A model generated the notes under the pieces. That model made no database searches. It was not told the DNA's origin and saw only the letters and a program-made list of their open reading frames with translations. 64,000 nt of DNA, from contig NZ_QPMM01000002.1 of assembly GCF_003419895.1 (NCBI RefSeq), positions 806,001 to 870,000 of the forward strand, written 5' to 3'. This stretch comes from Chitinophaga silvatica. Its GTDB lineage: Bacteria > Bacteroidota > Bacteroidia > Chitinophagales > Chitinophagaceae. This document shows positions 17,048 to 26,140 of this stretch, piece after piece. The stretch's first letter is position 1. Every line of letters begins with the position of its first letter. The position numbers were made by a program, and so were the translations under genes.

Positions 17048-17887
17048 TTATAGTTGCAGTAACAGGAAGTATACAACTGCTGAAACGGCCATAAATCCAT
17101 CCAGCACAAAATAGTAGAGAACATCTGCCGAACTGCTTTGGGCTTTTCGTGTAATCAGTGCAGTTGCTATAACTGGTATTTGTAAGGAAATGATTGCACT
17201 GAAAGAGATGAAAGGCCCCATTATTCCTGCAAAAACAGCGGCAAGCAATAATGAGATGTAATATAATCTCATCAGTTGTTTATTGTCCAGGTACGTGATC
17301 AGGGAACGGATACCTTCCCGTTTATCTGACTCCAGATCACGGTAATCAAATAAAATACAAATGGCGTAGATCAAACAGAAGCGATAGATCACTAAACTAA
17401 TCAGGGGTATACTTAATGGGGCATTTGCTACCAGCGCTGGCAGGAGGGTGGTTACATAAGTCCATACCCCGGTAAGGAACAGCGTTTTGCCTATTGCTAT
17501 TTTACTCAGCCACCTGAAAGCGGGATGGGGGATTTTAGGGGCGGAATAAAGGAAGGTTAGGACGGCACTGCCACTTATGGCTAACCAATGGTATCTCAGT
17601 TGCCAGAAGAAATATAAGGAGGCAAGAAGGCCAATAACGGAAAATACCATCATCATGTTTCGGTGCCTGTCGGCCCAGTGAAGCCTTTCAGAGCCTGAGT
17701 AGGTATTGGGGGTAAGGTACCAGTGGAAATTATAACTACAGATGGTGGAGAAAAATACGAAAAGGTAAAAGGTGGTTTTATCGTACTGAAGATACAACAA
17801 CTCATTGGTTTGCCAAATCATCAGTAGGGCGCACAATGAGATAAAGATCGATGAATAAAGCAAAAAATTGAATAACCCCCTTAACAT
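17048..17887 (-). CDS. UbiA superfamily prenyltransferase-like membrane protein
   Basis: A 279-residue protein with eight or so membrane helices. The second aspartate-rich motif of UbiA enzymes is present as FDYRDLESDKREGIRSL (about 185-201). The first motif, usually NDxxD, is only poorly matched by SYNFHWYL (about 51-58), so the catalytic status is doubtful. Members of this branch are widespread in Bacteroidota with unknown substrates. Its ATG lies four bases after a TACTTTTG box (17892-17899), so the transcript may lack a leader. Confidence 0.75.
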   Translation of the reverse strand: MLRGLFNFLLYSSIFISLCALLMIWQTNELLYLQYDKTTFYLFVFFSTICSYNFHWYLTPNTYSGSERLHWADRHRNMMMVFSVIGLLASLYFFWQLRYHWLAISGSAVLTFLYSAPKIPHPAFRWLSKIAIGKTLFLTGVWTYVTTLLPALVANAPLSIPLISLVIYRFCLIYAICILFDYRDLESDKREGIRSLITYLDNKQLMRLYYISLLLAAVFAGIMGPFISFSAIISLQIPVIATALITRKAQSSSADVLYYFVLDGFMAVSAVVYFLLLQL

Positions 17888-17891
17888 TCAA

Positions 17892-17899
17892 CAAAAGTA
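17892..17899 (-). promoter_or_regulatory. Probable -7 box of the UbiA-like gene
   Basis: TACTTTTG on the bottom strand, four bases before the ATG. The position of the -33 element falls inside inverted repeat copy 3, where no TTG is seen at 19 bp, so the call is tentative. Confidence 0.4.
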
Positions 17900-17903
17900 A
17901 ATT

Positions 17904-18105
17904 GTTTCTCGCAGAGAAGCAGAGATTAATATTAAGGCACATAAGACTTTTTAAAAATAAAAGCGAATATCATTAAGAATTGCAGAGAAGTTTCCATTAA
18001 TATAGGAACGAATCTGAAGCGCTTAATAGTATTCGCTTTTATCCTTAAATACCTTTAAAAAATCTTATGTGCCTTAATATTAATCTCTGCTTCTTTGCGA
18101 GAAAT
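17904..18105. repeat. Long inverted repeat, copy 3 of the family
   Basis: Outer arms of 42 bp with one mismatch (17905-17946 with 18063-18104; TTTCTCGCAGAGAAGCAGAG then ATTAATATTAAGGCACATAA). A second perfect inner pair of 13 bp, ATAAAAGCGAATA, is at 17957-17969 and 18030-18042. The centre holds AAGAATTGCAGAGAAGTTTC, related to the centre of copy 2. It lies five bp after the carboxylase stop codon. Confidence 0.92.
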
Positions 18106-18109
18106 GAAC

Positions 18110-19654
18110 TTACAGTGGGATGTTACCGTGTTTTTTTCTTGGCATTGAAACCACTTTGTTTTCCAGCATTTTATAGGCTTTAATCAGTTTAATACGGGTT
18201 TGATCAGGTTTAATAACCTCATCTATATAGCCTTTTTCTGCAGCCAGGTAAGGATTGGCAAATTTTTCTGTATAGTCAGCCACCAGTTCGTTCATTCTGG
18301 CTTCAGGGTCAGGCGCATTGTCGATTTCCTTTTTATAGATGATTTCTACAGCTCCTTTGGCCCCCATAACGGCAATTTCGGCTTGTGGGAAGGCGTAATT
18401 TAAATCTGCACCAATATGTTTGGAGTTCATTACACAGTAAGCGCCGCCATATGCTTTACGGGTAGTAACGGTAAGTTTAGGAACAGTTGCTTCACTAAGT
18501 GCAAAGAGCAATTTAGCGCCATTGGTAATAATACCATTCCATTCCTGGTCGGTGCCAGGTAAAAATCCAGGTACATCTACCAGTACTAGTAATGGAATAT
18601 TAAAGGCATCGCAGAAGCGGGTGAATCTTGCACCTTTTACGGAGGCGTGAATATCCAATACTCCGGCCAGGTGGGCAGGTTGATTGGCAACAATTCCGAT
18701 ACTTCTGCCGGCGATACGGGCGAAGCCCACTATCATGTTTTCTGCAAAGTTTTTATGTACTTCAAAGAAGCTGTCTTTATCTACAAGGGCTTCTATGACT
18801 TCTTTCATGTCGTACGGCTGATTGGGATTAGCCGGAATGAGGGTATTCAGTACTTCTCTTACTTCATCTCCGGGAGTATACGGATATACAGGTGCTGTAT
18901 CTTCGCAGTTCTGAGGGATGTAGCTTAATAATTGTTTGATATATTGAATACATTCAATTTCGTTGCTGCAGGCAAAGTGGGTTACCCCGCTTTTACTGGC
19001 ATGGGTTTGAGCACCGCCTAATTCTTCAGAGGTAACTTCTTCGTGTGTAACGGTTTTTACCACATTCGGGCCTGTTACAAACATATAGGAAGTTTGTTCC
19101 ACCATCATAATAAAGTCGGTAATCGCAGGGGAATATACAGCACCTCCTGCGCAGGGGCCCATAATAGCTGAGATTTGTGGAATTACTCCGGAAGCTCTGG
19201 TATTGCGATAGAAGATATCGGCATATCCACCCAGGCTAACAACTCCTTCCTGGATGCGGGCACCTCCACTATCGTTTAATCCGATAACCGGAGCGCCATT
19301 TTCCATAGCCAGGTCCATTATTTTGCAGATTTTACGGGCATGGGGTTCAGACAAACTACCGCCATAAACTGTAAAATCCTGAGAGAATACATAGGTGAGC
19401 CGGCCGTTGATAGTGCCGTAGCCTGTAACTACGCCATCTCCAAGAAATTGTTCCTGATCGGTGGTTAAGCCCCTGTTCCGGTTAGTAACCAGCATGTCTA
19501 ACTCCTCGAAAGAACCTTCATCCATTAAAAGCTGTAATCTTTCCCGGGCGGTAAGTTTACCTTTTTTATGCTGGGAAGCAATACGTACTTCGCCTCCACC
19601 TAGCATAGCCTCGGAGATCTTCGACTGTAACTCTTCTATTTTATCCATATGCAA
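18110..19654 (-). CDS. Acyl-CoA carboxylase carboxyltransferase (beta) subunit
   Basis: A 514-residue carboxyltransferase of the propionyl-/methylmalonyl-CoA type. The N-terminal half has [20 protein letters not shown] (about 29-48), the acyl-CoA site [13 protein letters not shown] (about 119-131) and [12 protein letters not shown] (about 165-176). The C-terminal half has [19 protein letters not shown] (about 356-374) and YGGAYCVM with the biotin-binding oxyanion site. It moves the carboxyl group from biotin to acyl-CoA and needs an alpha subunit and a biotin carrier, neither in the window. An alternative start is the Met at residue 3. Confidence 0.93.
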   Translation of the reverse strand: MHMDKIEELQSKISEAMLGGGEVRIASQHKKGKLTARERLQLLMDEGSFEELDMLVTNRNRGLTTDQEQFLGDGVVTGYGTINGRLTYVFSQDFTVYGGSLSEPHARKICKIMDLAMENGAPVIGLNDSGGARIQEGVVSLGGYADIFYRNTRASGVIPQISAIMGPCAGGAVYSPAITDFIMMVEQTSYMFVTGPNVVKTVTHEEVTSEELGGAQTHASKSGVTHFACSNEIECIQYIKQLLSYIPQNCEDTAPVYPYTPGDEVREVLNTLIPANPNQPYDMKEVIEALVDKDSFFEVHKNFAENMIVGFARIAGRSIGIVANQPAHLAGVLDIHASVKGARFTRFCDAFNIPLLVLVDVPGFLPGTDQEWNGIITNGAKLLFALSEATVPKLTVTTRKAYGGAYCVMNSKHIGADLNYAFPQAEIAVMGAKGAVEIIYKKEIDNAPDPEARMNELVADYTEKFANPYLAAEKGYIDEVIKPDQTRIKLIKAYKMLENKVVSMPRKKHGNIPL

Positions 19655-19690
19655 AAAATAAACGGTAGAAGTAAAGGTAAGGATAAAACA

Positions 19691-19720
19691 AAAAGCAAAG
19701 GGCGATTACCCTTTGCTTTT
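19691..19720. terminator. Bidirectional intrinsic terminator
   Basis: A 12-bp stem AAAAGCAAAGGG/CCCTTTGCTTTT with loop CGATTA and flanking A- and T-runs. It lies downstream of the lipoprotein gene (stop at 19744) and upstream of the carboxylase gene. Confidence 0.9.
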
Positions 19721-19743
19721 TTATATAATGGACTGATTTATAA

Positions 19744-20202
19744 TTATTGGTTTCTTTTTTTGTAGATAACGATTTTGGGAGTATTAATCGTATCACTGGA
19801 GTTTCCTGCATTATCCAGTACAAAAACGGTGAGCCAGAGACTATCCGGGCGGGCACCTCTATCTTCGACCCATCCCTTGAAGTCGATGGATTGCATCCGC
19901 ATGGTCACTTCTGCATTAACACTGTTCCCCTTATTTGCACCTATGCCTGGCATCTGCCATACTTCAAACTTGTCGACAGGGTCGGGAAGTGGCTGCTCAT
20001 AGTTAATTTTCCAGTTGATACTGTTTTCTATATCTCCATCTCCATCCTTTACCCGGAAAACTACATCAAGCTGGGAAGTAGTACTATCAACTGAAGGTAG
20101 TCCAAATCGAAGGAAGGAAATGACAGGTTTAGTACCGACTTTATCCTTCTTACAGGCAAACAATGATCCAAGCAACAGGAACGAAAGGAGTAGTTTCTTC
20201 AT
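19744..20202 (-). CDS. Hypothetical surface lipoprotein, 152 aa
   Basis: A lipoprotein with signal MKKLLLSFLLLGSLFAC and acylated Cys17 followed by KKDK. The mature part is a beta-rich domain: VVFRVKDGDGDIEN (about 48-61) looks like a calcium-binding or Ig-like strand-turn, and SLWLTVFVLDNAGNSSDT recalls bacterial Ig-like or PKD-related folds. No family is certain. The promoter is almost flush with the ATG, so the mRNA is predicted to be leaderless or nearly so. It is a single-gene unit with its own terminator. Confidence 0.72.
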   Translation of the reverse strand: MKKLLLSFLLLGSLFACKKDKVGTKPVISFLRFGLPSVDSTTSQLDVVFRVKDGDGDIENSINWKINYEQPLPDPVDKFEVWQMPGIGANKGNSVNAEVTMRMQSIDFKGWVEDRGARPDSLWLTVFVLDNAGNSSDTINTPKIVIYKKRNQ

Positions 20203-20206
20203 AAAA

Positions 20207-20237
20207 CAAACCTACATTAATTTAGGAAATATACAAA
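20207..20237 (-). promoter_or_regulatory. Promoter of the 152-aa lipoprotein gene
   Basis: On the bottom strand TTTG (20237-20234), a 19-bp spacer and TAGGTTTG (20214-20207) give a full consensus match. Only four bases separate the -7 box from the ATG at 20202. Confidence 0.72.
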
Positions 20238-20320
20238 TATTCAGATATCACTATTCATCTTTATCAAAACGTTTTTTTCAAACATTTGTTACTGAAAACG
20301 GGGAGATTTATTCTTCTCCC

Positions 20321-20328
20321 TACCTTTG
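20321..20328 (+). promoter_or_regulatory. Probable -7 box of the LuxE-like gene
   Basis: TACCTTTG fits TAnnTTTG and lies 24 bp before the ATG at 20353. A small hairpin (GGGAGA/TCTCCC, 20301-20320) occupies the spacer region and no TTG is at the -33 position. Confidence 0.5.
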
Positions 20329-20352
20329 CGTCGTTTAAGTAAGTTTTTTCAC

Positions 20353-21336
20353 ATGAGCATGGCGTTATCAGATCGTATATTTTCATTGGGGGCAAATGAC
20401 CTGGAATCAGTGGCATTGGAGTTATTTCAGTACCAATACCAGGAAAATGCTATTTATCAGGCATATGTCAATGCCTTAAATATAAGGCCTGAGAATGTTC
20501 GCAGCCTCCTGGAGATACCTTTTCTTCCAATCCAGTTTTTTAAGTCTCATACAGTGGTATGCGGGCAATTTGAACCGGAACTGATTTTTGAGAGCAGTGG
20601 AACCACCCAGACGGTGAACAGCCGGCACCTGGTTAAGGAAGCAGATATATATACCAGGAGTTTCATGACCACATTCGAGCAAATGTATGGCTCAGTGACA
20701 GATTATGTGATTGTAGGGTTATTACCCTCCTACCTCGAAAGGCAACATTCTTCCCTGGTGAAAATGGTTCAGGAAATGGTGGTTTTAAGCAACCAGCCGG
20801 AAAGTGGATTTTATTTATATGAGCATGAAGCCCTTTTTCAGCAACTGAAAGAGCTGGAAAAGAGGAAGCAAAAGACCTTATTAATAGGGGTAACCTTTGG
20901 ATTATTGGATTTTGCTGAAAAGTATGAGCTAAAGCTGGAGCATACTATAGTGATGGAAACAGGGGGTATGAAAGGGCGGAGAGAAGAATGGACCCGGCAG
21001 GAAGTGCATGAATATCTGACAGAAAGATTAGGCGTTCAGGTGATCCATTCAGAATATGGGATGACAGAATTATTGTCACAGGCCTATTCGATGGGGAATG
21101 GTTTGTTTGAAACGCCATCCTGGATGAAAGTATTACTGCGGGATGAAAACGACCCTTTTCAGTTGTCTGATCGGGCAGGTGCAGGGGTTATTAATGTCAT
21201 AGATCTGGCCAATATTTATTCCTGTGCGTTTATTGCCACGGACGATATTGGCAAAATGCATGCTGATGGCCGTTTTGAAGTACTTGGCCGTTTAGATAAT
21301 TCAGCTTTAAGAGGATGTAGTTTGATGGTTAGCTGA
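20353..21336 (+). CDS. LuxE-type acyl-protein synthetase
   Basis: A 327-residue member of the LuxE (acyl-protein synthetase) family within the adenylate-forming enzymes. The AMP-binding loop is FESSGTTQTVNSRH (about 77-90); TIVMETGGMKGRREEW (about 197-212) and HSEYGMTELLSQAYS (about 230-244) follow the pattern of the coumarate-CoA ligase superfamily. It would activate an acyl group with ATP and pass it to a cysteine. There is no luxC reductase here. The frame begins at a TTG at 20326, but that codon lies in the -7 box, so I use the ATG at 20353. The 3' end overlaps the next, convergent gene by eight bases. Confidence 0.85.
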   Translation: MSMALSDRIFSLGANDLESVALELFQYQYQENAIYQAYVNALNIRPENVRSLLEIPFLPIQFFKSHTVVCGQFEPELIFESSGTTQTVNSRHLVKEADIYTRSFMTTFEQMYGSVTDYVIVGLLPSYLERQHSSLVKMVQEMVVLSNQPESGFYLYEHEALFQQLKELEKRKQKTLLIGVTFGLLDFAEKYELKLEHTIVMETGGMKGRREEWTRQEVHEYLTERLGVQVIHSEYGMTELLSQAYSMGNGLFETPSWMKVLLRDENDPFQLSDRAGAGVINVIDLANIYSCAFIATDDIGKMHADGRFEVLGRLDNSALRGCSLMVS

Positions 21337-22045
21337 TCATGGCAGCCAGTTTAAGCAGCGACGGGAGCTTACCCGGATTATGTGTGATTGCCGAGAGGTC
21401 GGCCATATAGGGAAAGGATTGATGATCCATCCCAAATTTATGCAGCAGGTAAACATCTAATTGTTCGGCTGATGAATGCCCCTGGATATAATCTCCCAGA
21501 TAGAACAGGAAGCGTTGTTTTTCGTTTTCAGGTAGTAGTACCAATGCTACCTTATCCCGCATCGAGTTAGGTGGATTGGCTTGAAATATTTTAAGAACCT
21601 GCTGATATTGAGCTAATGTTAGCAGGCCCTTAGTGGCAGGCATGAGTTGGGTACAGAAGTAATCGACAGCAATATCATTAAAGAAAACGCTTTCGTCGTC
21701 CGATTCGGGGGTATTATGCCAGGTAGCCCACTGGTAAAACTCACTTATTGTTATTTGTTCATTTATTAAAGCCTGCAATTGGTGGATGATCCCTTCCCGG
21801 GTAGGGGTAGTATCGGCCGATTGAGAAAGTGTTGTTACAATTTCCTGGTAAAAATGTTCGTTCAGTTTATTTGCAGTAGCATACAACAGGCGGCTGACTT
21901 CCATTTCCGCCACTTGCTCCATAGATAGAGGTGTTATTTGCTGAAGCTCATCTACAACTTCCTTTTTTGTTTTAGTTCCACGTAAATATGCTTTTAACAA
22001 TGTTACAAAGTATACGGACGTGACTGGCGACATTTCATTTTTCAT
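21329..22045 (-). CDS. Hypothetical protein, 238 aa
   Basis: I do not recognise this protein. It has no signal peptide or membrane span and looks mostly helical, with leucine- and glutamine-rich segments (LLKAYLRGTKTKKEVVDELQ near residue 16, then NEQITISEFYQWATW near 94). The latter, with TKGLLTLAQYQQVLKIF, suggests two copies of a helical unit that begins with a threonine- or serine-capped helix, but the similarity is weak. It converges on the LuxE-like gene with an eight-base overlap. Confidence 0.6.
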   Translation of the reverse strand: MKNEMSPVTSVYFVTLLKAYLRGTKTKKEVVDELQQITPLSMEQVAEMEVSRLLYATANKLNEHFYQEIVTTLSQSADTTPTREGIIHQLQALINEQITISEFYQWATWHNTPESDDESVFFNDIAVDYFCTQLMPATKGLLTLAQYQQVLKIFQANPPNSMRDKVALVLLPENEKQRFLFYLGDYIQGHSSAEQLDVYLLHKFGMDHQSFPYMADLSAITHNPGKLPSLLKLAAMIS

Positions 22046-23131
22046 GAGCCAATTTTATATCTTATTTCATTGGGTACGGCCCAAAAATAGGATAAAATAA
22101 GGAATCCCACTTTGGAGCCTTAAATCTTCTGTTGTTTCATCAATATAAAATTAAATAGAATCCTGAAAATAGTAGACAAATTAGTTGACGCAATTAGTTG
22201 GTTGTAATAGATATTAGAAGAAGAAAAATGCTGTTAACTTAATTTTGTAAAAGGTAATTGAGCAAAAAAATTTCTACACTAAATATATGATTGAAATCGT
22301 GAAAATAGGATCATGATAATTAAAGATTGAAGTGGTGTAAAAGTTGAATTAATGATAAAAAGAAAATTTAAAAAGTAACCATTTACGTTGGAGAGAAGGA
22401 TAGGATCAGAAATTAACTACAAGACAAGATATGTGCAGTGTAGTTGGTGTTGTTTGTTTAAATCAAATGTAGTTAAACGTTTCAGCTAAAATTAACGGTA
22501 TGGTATATACGTAATTTTGACGCTTAAATTTGTGGATTTAAATAGCGGGTCTAAAATCAATTTTTAATAAATAATAATCCAAAAATCTCTATTTCTAATA
22601 AAAATTTAAAACGACAAGATTTACGCGGGAAAATTTTTTTAAAATATTTAACAAAAAACTATGAAAAATCCTTTTAGCTAACTACATTTGAATTGTAGCG
22701 TTAACAAACAACCAGAATTTAAATAGCATTGATAGTAATTATTGATAGTATTGACGGACAGTGAGCGCCCCGATGTATGTGTAATTCTTGTGCCTTCATA
22801 CTAGCAAATATTGAAAACCAGCATTTGCGTTCGGAAAAAAAATTTCACGTTTAATTAATTATTTGTACATGGTTCTACATTCACCACTACCATTAAGGGA
22901 CACACGCTGCCCTTAAGCATTTCCCGGTGCGTTATGTTTCTAGTTAGAAGGTATTATCTGCATTAATAGCGGTTACCTATGCTGCTTGGTATTCCATGAC
23001 GTATTGCTGTGTCCCGACATTGAATGTCGGATGCAGATGGGAGCTTTTTGCCTACTATTTATCGTAAAATTTATTACTGCTGTAAAGATAGCTTTTACAG
23101 CCCGGGATTCTCTTTCCTAAATATTGCAAGT
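22046..23131. other. Long AT-rich regulatory region upstream of the tandem SusCD operon
   Basis: About 1.09 kb with no credible gene. It holds a CG-centred partial palindrome TTAAACGTTTCA (22473-22484), a hairpin TTAAGGG/CCCTTAA (22893-22916), and a tight hairpin CCGACAT-TGA-ATGTCGG (23014-23030) about 100 bp before the SusC ATG. Several TAnnTTTG boxes occur (22240, 22512, 22525, 22683) but none has a TTG at the right distance. The real promoter is unresolved. Confidence 0.55.
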
Positions 23132-26100
23132 ATGAAATACATTTACTTTTTCCTCCCAAGGAGAGTTTATTTATTTTCTGCATTTTTGTTGGTATGTACG
23201 CAAGCGGTAGCGCAGCGCAGTACATTCTATAAGAGCAAAAGTGATGATAAAACTAATAACTCGACAAGGGACTCCATTCTTCTTGCCAGAGTGAAATCCG
23301 ATAAGCGGGATTCTCTTGGCTACATTCCCAACAACGAAATATTTCTCCGTACAAATGCCAACGGTGCAGTTTCTGGAGTGAATATGAATGAAGTAACTAA
23401 ACTACCTTATATTTCTATTGATCAAATGTTGATTGGCAGAACTACCGGGGTAGATGTACGTACTCCTTCTGCAGAACCAGGAAAGCGTAACAGCGTTGTT
23501 ATCAGAGGTGCTTCTTCCTTGCTGTTAGGGAATAAAGACATATTTTATATTCAGCCTACTTATATAATTGATGGTGTTCCATTAACTAACGAACATGCTT
23601 TTGCATACGATATTCAGCGTTTTGATTTTAACAGGAACGGTACCGAAACCAATTTATTAGGATACCTTAATATGAATGACATAGAAAGTATTGAAGTATT
23701 AAAAGACTTTGGTGCAAGTGCCATTTATGGACCTAATGCAGCAAATGGTGTTATTAAAATAACCACCAAAGGTTCGCATCCAGGTAAAATGAATGTATCC
23801 GTAAATGCTTATGCTGGTTTTTCCCAAAAGCCAACAGTAGACGTAATTAATGCCAGATATGAAAGCGATTTCCGTCTGCCATTTTATCGTATGTACGCCG
23901 ATGATAACCAATGGCGTGCCTTCCCTAAGTATCTGGCGGATTCTTCCCAGGATCGTTATTACGGCCCATCCAACTGGGATGAACTTTACTTCAGAAATGG
24001 TTTTACCAATGGTATCCAGGCGGCTGTTACAGGAGGTACTCCTATGGCCAACTTCCGCTTCACTATTGGACAGGCTTCTGAACAAGGTGTTTATGATAAA
24101 ACAGGGTTTTCTCGCTACAATGTAAGCTTCGGTATTAATATCCAGCCATTGAAGGGACTTGTTTTTTCAACTCAGGTATACGGTGCCAGTATGAACAGAA
24201 AGCGTAATGAATTCATACGCGACAGAGCAGGAGATGAAGATTACCTGTTCAACTATGAGGCGCCTATTTCTCCGAACAGAAAATATCTGCAGCAGTATTA
24301 TACCGACCTTGAAAATACAGTTAACAAGAACAGAAATAATACAGCACGTATCATTTCCAATCTTAAATATGTATTGAATGATCACTGGCAGTGGAATACC
24401 CGCTTTGCTATTGACTACAATCAGAATTTCCGCGATTTCTTCGTACCAACTTCCCTGGGTGAAGGAAATGCCTTTGTTTCGAATTTTGATGGACTGAACC
24501 GCGGAATGATTTTGGATAACTCTATACGTTATACGAATTCATTTTTAAACAGACATAACCTCGAAATAACAGCCGGACAATATAACCAATGGGATAAATG
24601 GCGTTACGATTATGGTAAAGCCTACAGAGGTAGTAGTGATTATGTGAAAATATATGTGCCTGGTGATGATAACGCGCATACCGGACGTTTCGCGAATTTC
24701 CGCCTGTCCTTTAACACCAAAGACTTTACAGAATCGAGATTGGCTTCTATGTATGCTAACATCGGCTATAATTACAATCAGAAATATTTCGTCTCTCTGT
24801 ATGTTAGAAGAGATGGTACTTCCTACCTCGATGCAGATCATCGCTGGTTAATGTCTCCAACCATTTCTGGTGCATGGAAAATTTCTAAAGAAAATTTCCT
24901 GATAGACAATGCAACAGTTTCCAACCTGAACTTAAGAGCAAGTTATGGTAAGGTAGGCAGACTAATGATGGATGAATACTACAAAGGTGGTCCTATCTAT
25001 AATGTGGATGCCGGTTGGAATGGTACTCCAAATATGGCAACCTATAATGGTTTCCCTATACTTAACGTTGCCTATGGAACAGGTTATGTTGTTCCTGGTA
25101 CTTCCTGGCAATATGTAAACCAGGCAAATCTGGGAATAGATCTCGCTCTGTTTAAGGACAGGTTGAGAGCATCAGTGGATGTTTATTCAAAAGTTGATAA
25201 AAACCTGGTTGTAAAAATTCCTACTATGGAAGAAGAAGGATATACCGGTATTCTGAAGAATGGTATGTCTATCAAAAACTATGGTTATGAATTCAGCATT
25301 GAAGGTGACATCATTCGTAAAAATGATGTTCAGTGGACTGCTGGTCTGAACGTTTATACTAATCAGAATAAACTAATGGCCTTACCTGACGGGCTTACTG
25401 AGTTAAAGATGAATGATCATCGTTTTGTTGTAGGCTTGCCTACAGACAGGTATTGGTTACTGGTCAACGAAGGTATTTATAACTCAGACAGTGAAGTGCC
25501 TGTGAACCCTAAAACCGGTAAGCGTATGTCTTACCAGGGAGTAGAGTTGAAGAAAGGTGATCCAAAATGGAAAGATTTGAATGGCGATTATAATATTGAT
25601 GACCAGGACCGTGAGCTGAAAGGTCGTTTATCTCCTGCTGCAACTGGAGGGTTCAGTAACACTGTAAGATATAAAAACTGGGAAGCTTCTGCGTTGTTTA
25701 CTTACGCTTTTGGCCGTAAGATCATAAACGAAGCATTGGCCAATCGTTTTGATTTTGTAAACAGAGAAGCATCCAATGATATCAAAGGTATTAAAGAGAT
25801 TGCCTGGTGGTCTAAAGTAGAAGGAGATTACAGCAAAATCCCTATGTATAATCCGTGGAGCCCGATTGCCGCTTATCAACCTAACCAGACACTATTCCTT
25901 GAGAATGGATCTTATGTGAAATTACGCTCACTAACGCTGGCGTATACACTCCATAGCCAATGGATGAAAGAGCGTCATATCCAGAATATTCGTATCTACG
26001 CTACAGGCAACAATCTTTTAACTATCACTCCATATAAAGGCGGTGATCCTGAAGCAGTAAGCTATTTCGGATATGATCAAGGATATTATAACTGGGCTGC

Positions 26101-26140
26101 TCCACGCAGTTATACGCTTGGATTTAATTTTCAATTCTGA
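23132..26140 (+). CDS. SusC/RagA-type TonB-dependent outer-membrane transporter (first of tandem pair)
   Basis: A 1002-residue outer-membrane transporter. The ATG at 23132 gives a signal peptide (MKYIYFFLPRRVYLFSAFL... ending AVAQ); the longer frame from 23024 has no signal. The plug is clear: YISIDQMLIGRTTGVDVRT, VVIRGASSLL and MNDIESIEVLKDFGASAIYG, then PNAANGVIKITTKG. The N-terminal carboxypeptidase-regulatory-like domain usual in SusC proteins is absent and replaced by about 55 charged residues. The barrel ends in GFNFQF with a terminal Phe for BAM insertion. It works with the SusD encoded next to import a bound oligomer. Confidence 0.93.
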   Translation: MKYIYFFLPRRVYLFSAFLLVCTQAVAQRSTFYKSKSDDKTNNSTRDSILLARVKSDKRDSLGYIPNNEIFLRTNANGAVSGVNMNEVTKLPYISIDQMLIGRTTGVDVRTPSAEPGKRNSVVIRGASSLLLGNKDIFYIQPTYIIDGVPLTNEHAFAYDIQRFDFNRNGTETNLLGYLNMNDIESIEVLKDFGASAIYGPNAANGVIKITTKGSHPGKMNVSVNAYAGFSQKPTVDVINARYESDFRLPFYRMYADDNQWRAFPKYLADSSQDRYYGPSNWDELYFRNGFTNGIQAAVTGGTPMANFRFTIGQASEQGVYDKTGFSRYNVSFGINIQPLKGLVFSTQVYGASMNRKRNEFIRDRAGDEDYLFNYEAPISPNRKYLQQYYTDLENTVNKNRNNTARIISNLKYVLNDHWQWNTRFAIDYNQNFRDFFVPTSLGEGNAFVSNFDGLNRGMILDNSIRYTNSFLNRHNLEITAGQYNQWDKWRYDYGKAYRGSSDYVKIYVPGDDNAHTGRFANFRLSFNTKDFTESRLASMYANIGYNYNQKYFVSLYVRRDGTSYLDADHRWLMSPTISGAWKISKENFLIDNATVSNLNLRASYGKVGRLMMDEYYKGGPIYNVDAGWNGTPNMATYNGFPILNVAYGTGYVVPGTSWQYVNQANLGIDLALFKDRLRASVDVYSKVDKNLVVKIPTMEEEGYTGILKNGMSIKNYGYEFSIEGDIIRKNDVQWTAGLNVYTNQNKLMALPDGLTELKMNDHRFVVGLPTDRYWLLVNEGIYNSDSEVPVNPKTGKRMSYQGVELKKGDPKWKDLNGDYNIDDQDRELKGRLSPAATGGFSNTVRYKNWEASALFTYAFGRKIINEALANRFDFVNREASNDIKGIKEIAWWSKVEGDYSKIPMYNPWSPIAAYQPNQTLFLENGSYVKLRSLTLAYTLHSQWMKERHIQNIRIYATGNNLLTITPYKGGDPEAVSYFGYDQGYYNWAAPRSYTLGFNFQF

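Noticed and set aside
17904..18105. Insertion sequence remnant
   Set aside because: There is no transposase fragment between the arms and no visible target-site duplication; a non-autonomous element remains possible.
19747..20094. 115-codon rightward frame opposite the 152-aa lipoprotein
   Set aside because: The bottom strand has a consensus promoter, lipobox and terminator, so the top-strand frame is a shadow.
20326..20352. TTG start for the LuxE-like gene
   Set aside because: The TTG is part of the TACCTTTG promoter box; the ATG at 20353 is preferred.
23699..24085. 128-codon frame opposite the first SusC gene
   Set aside because: Antisense shadow of a well-supported transporter; no start signal.
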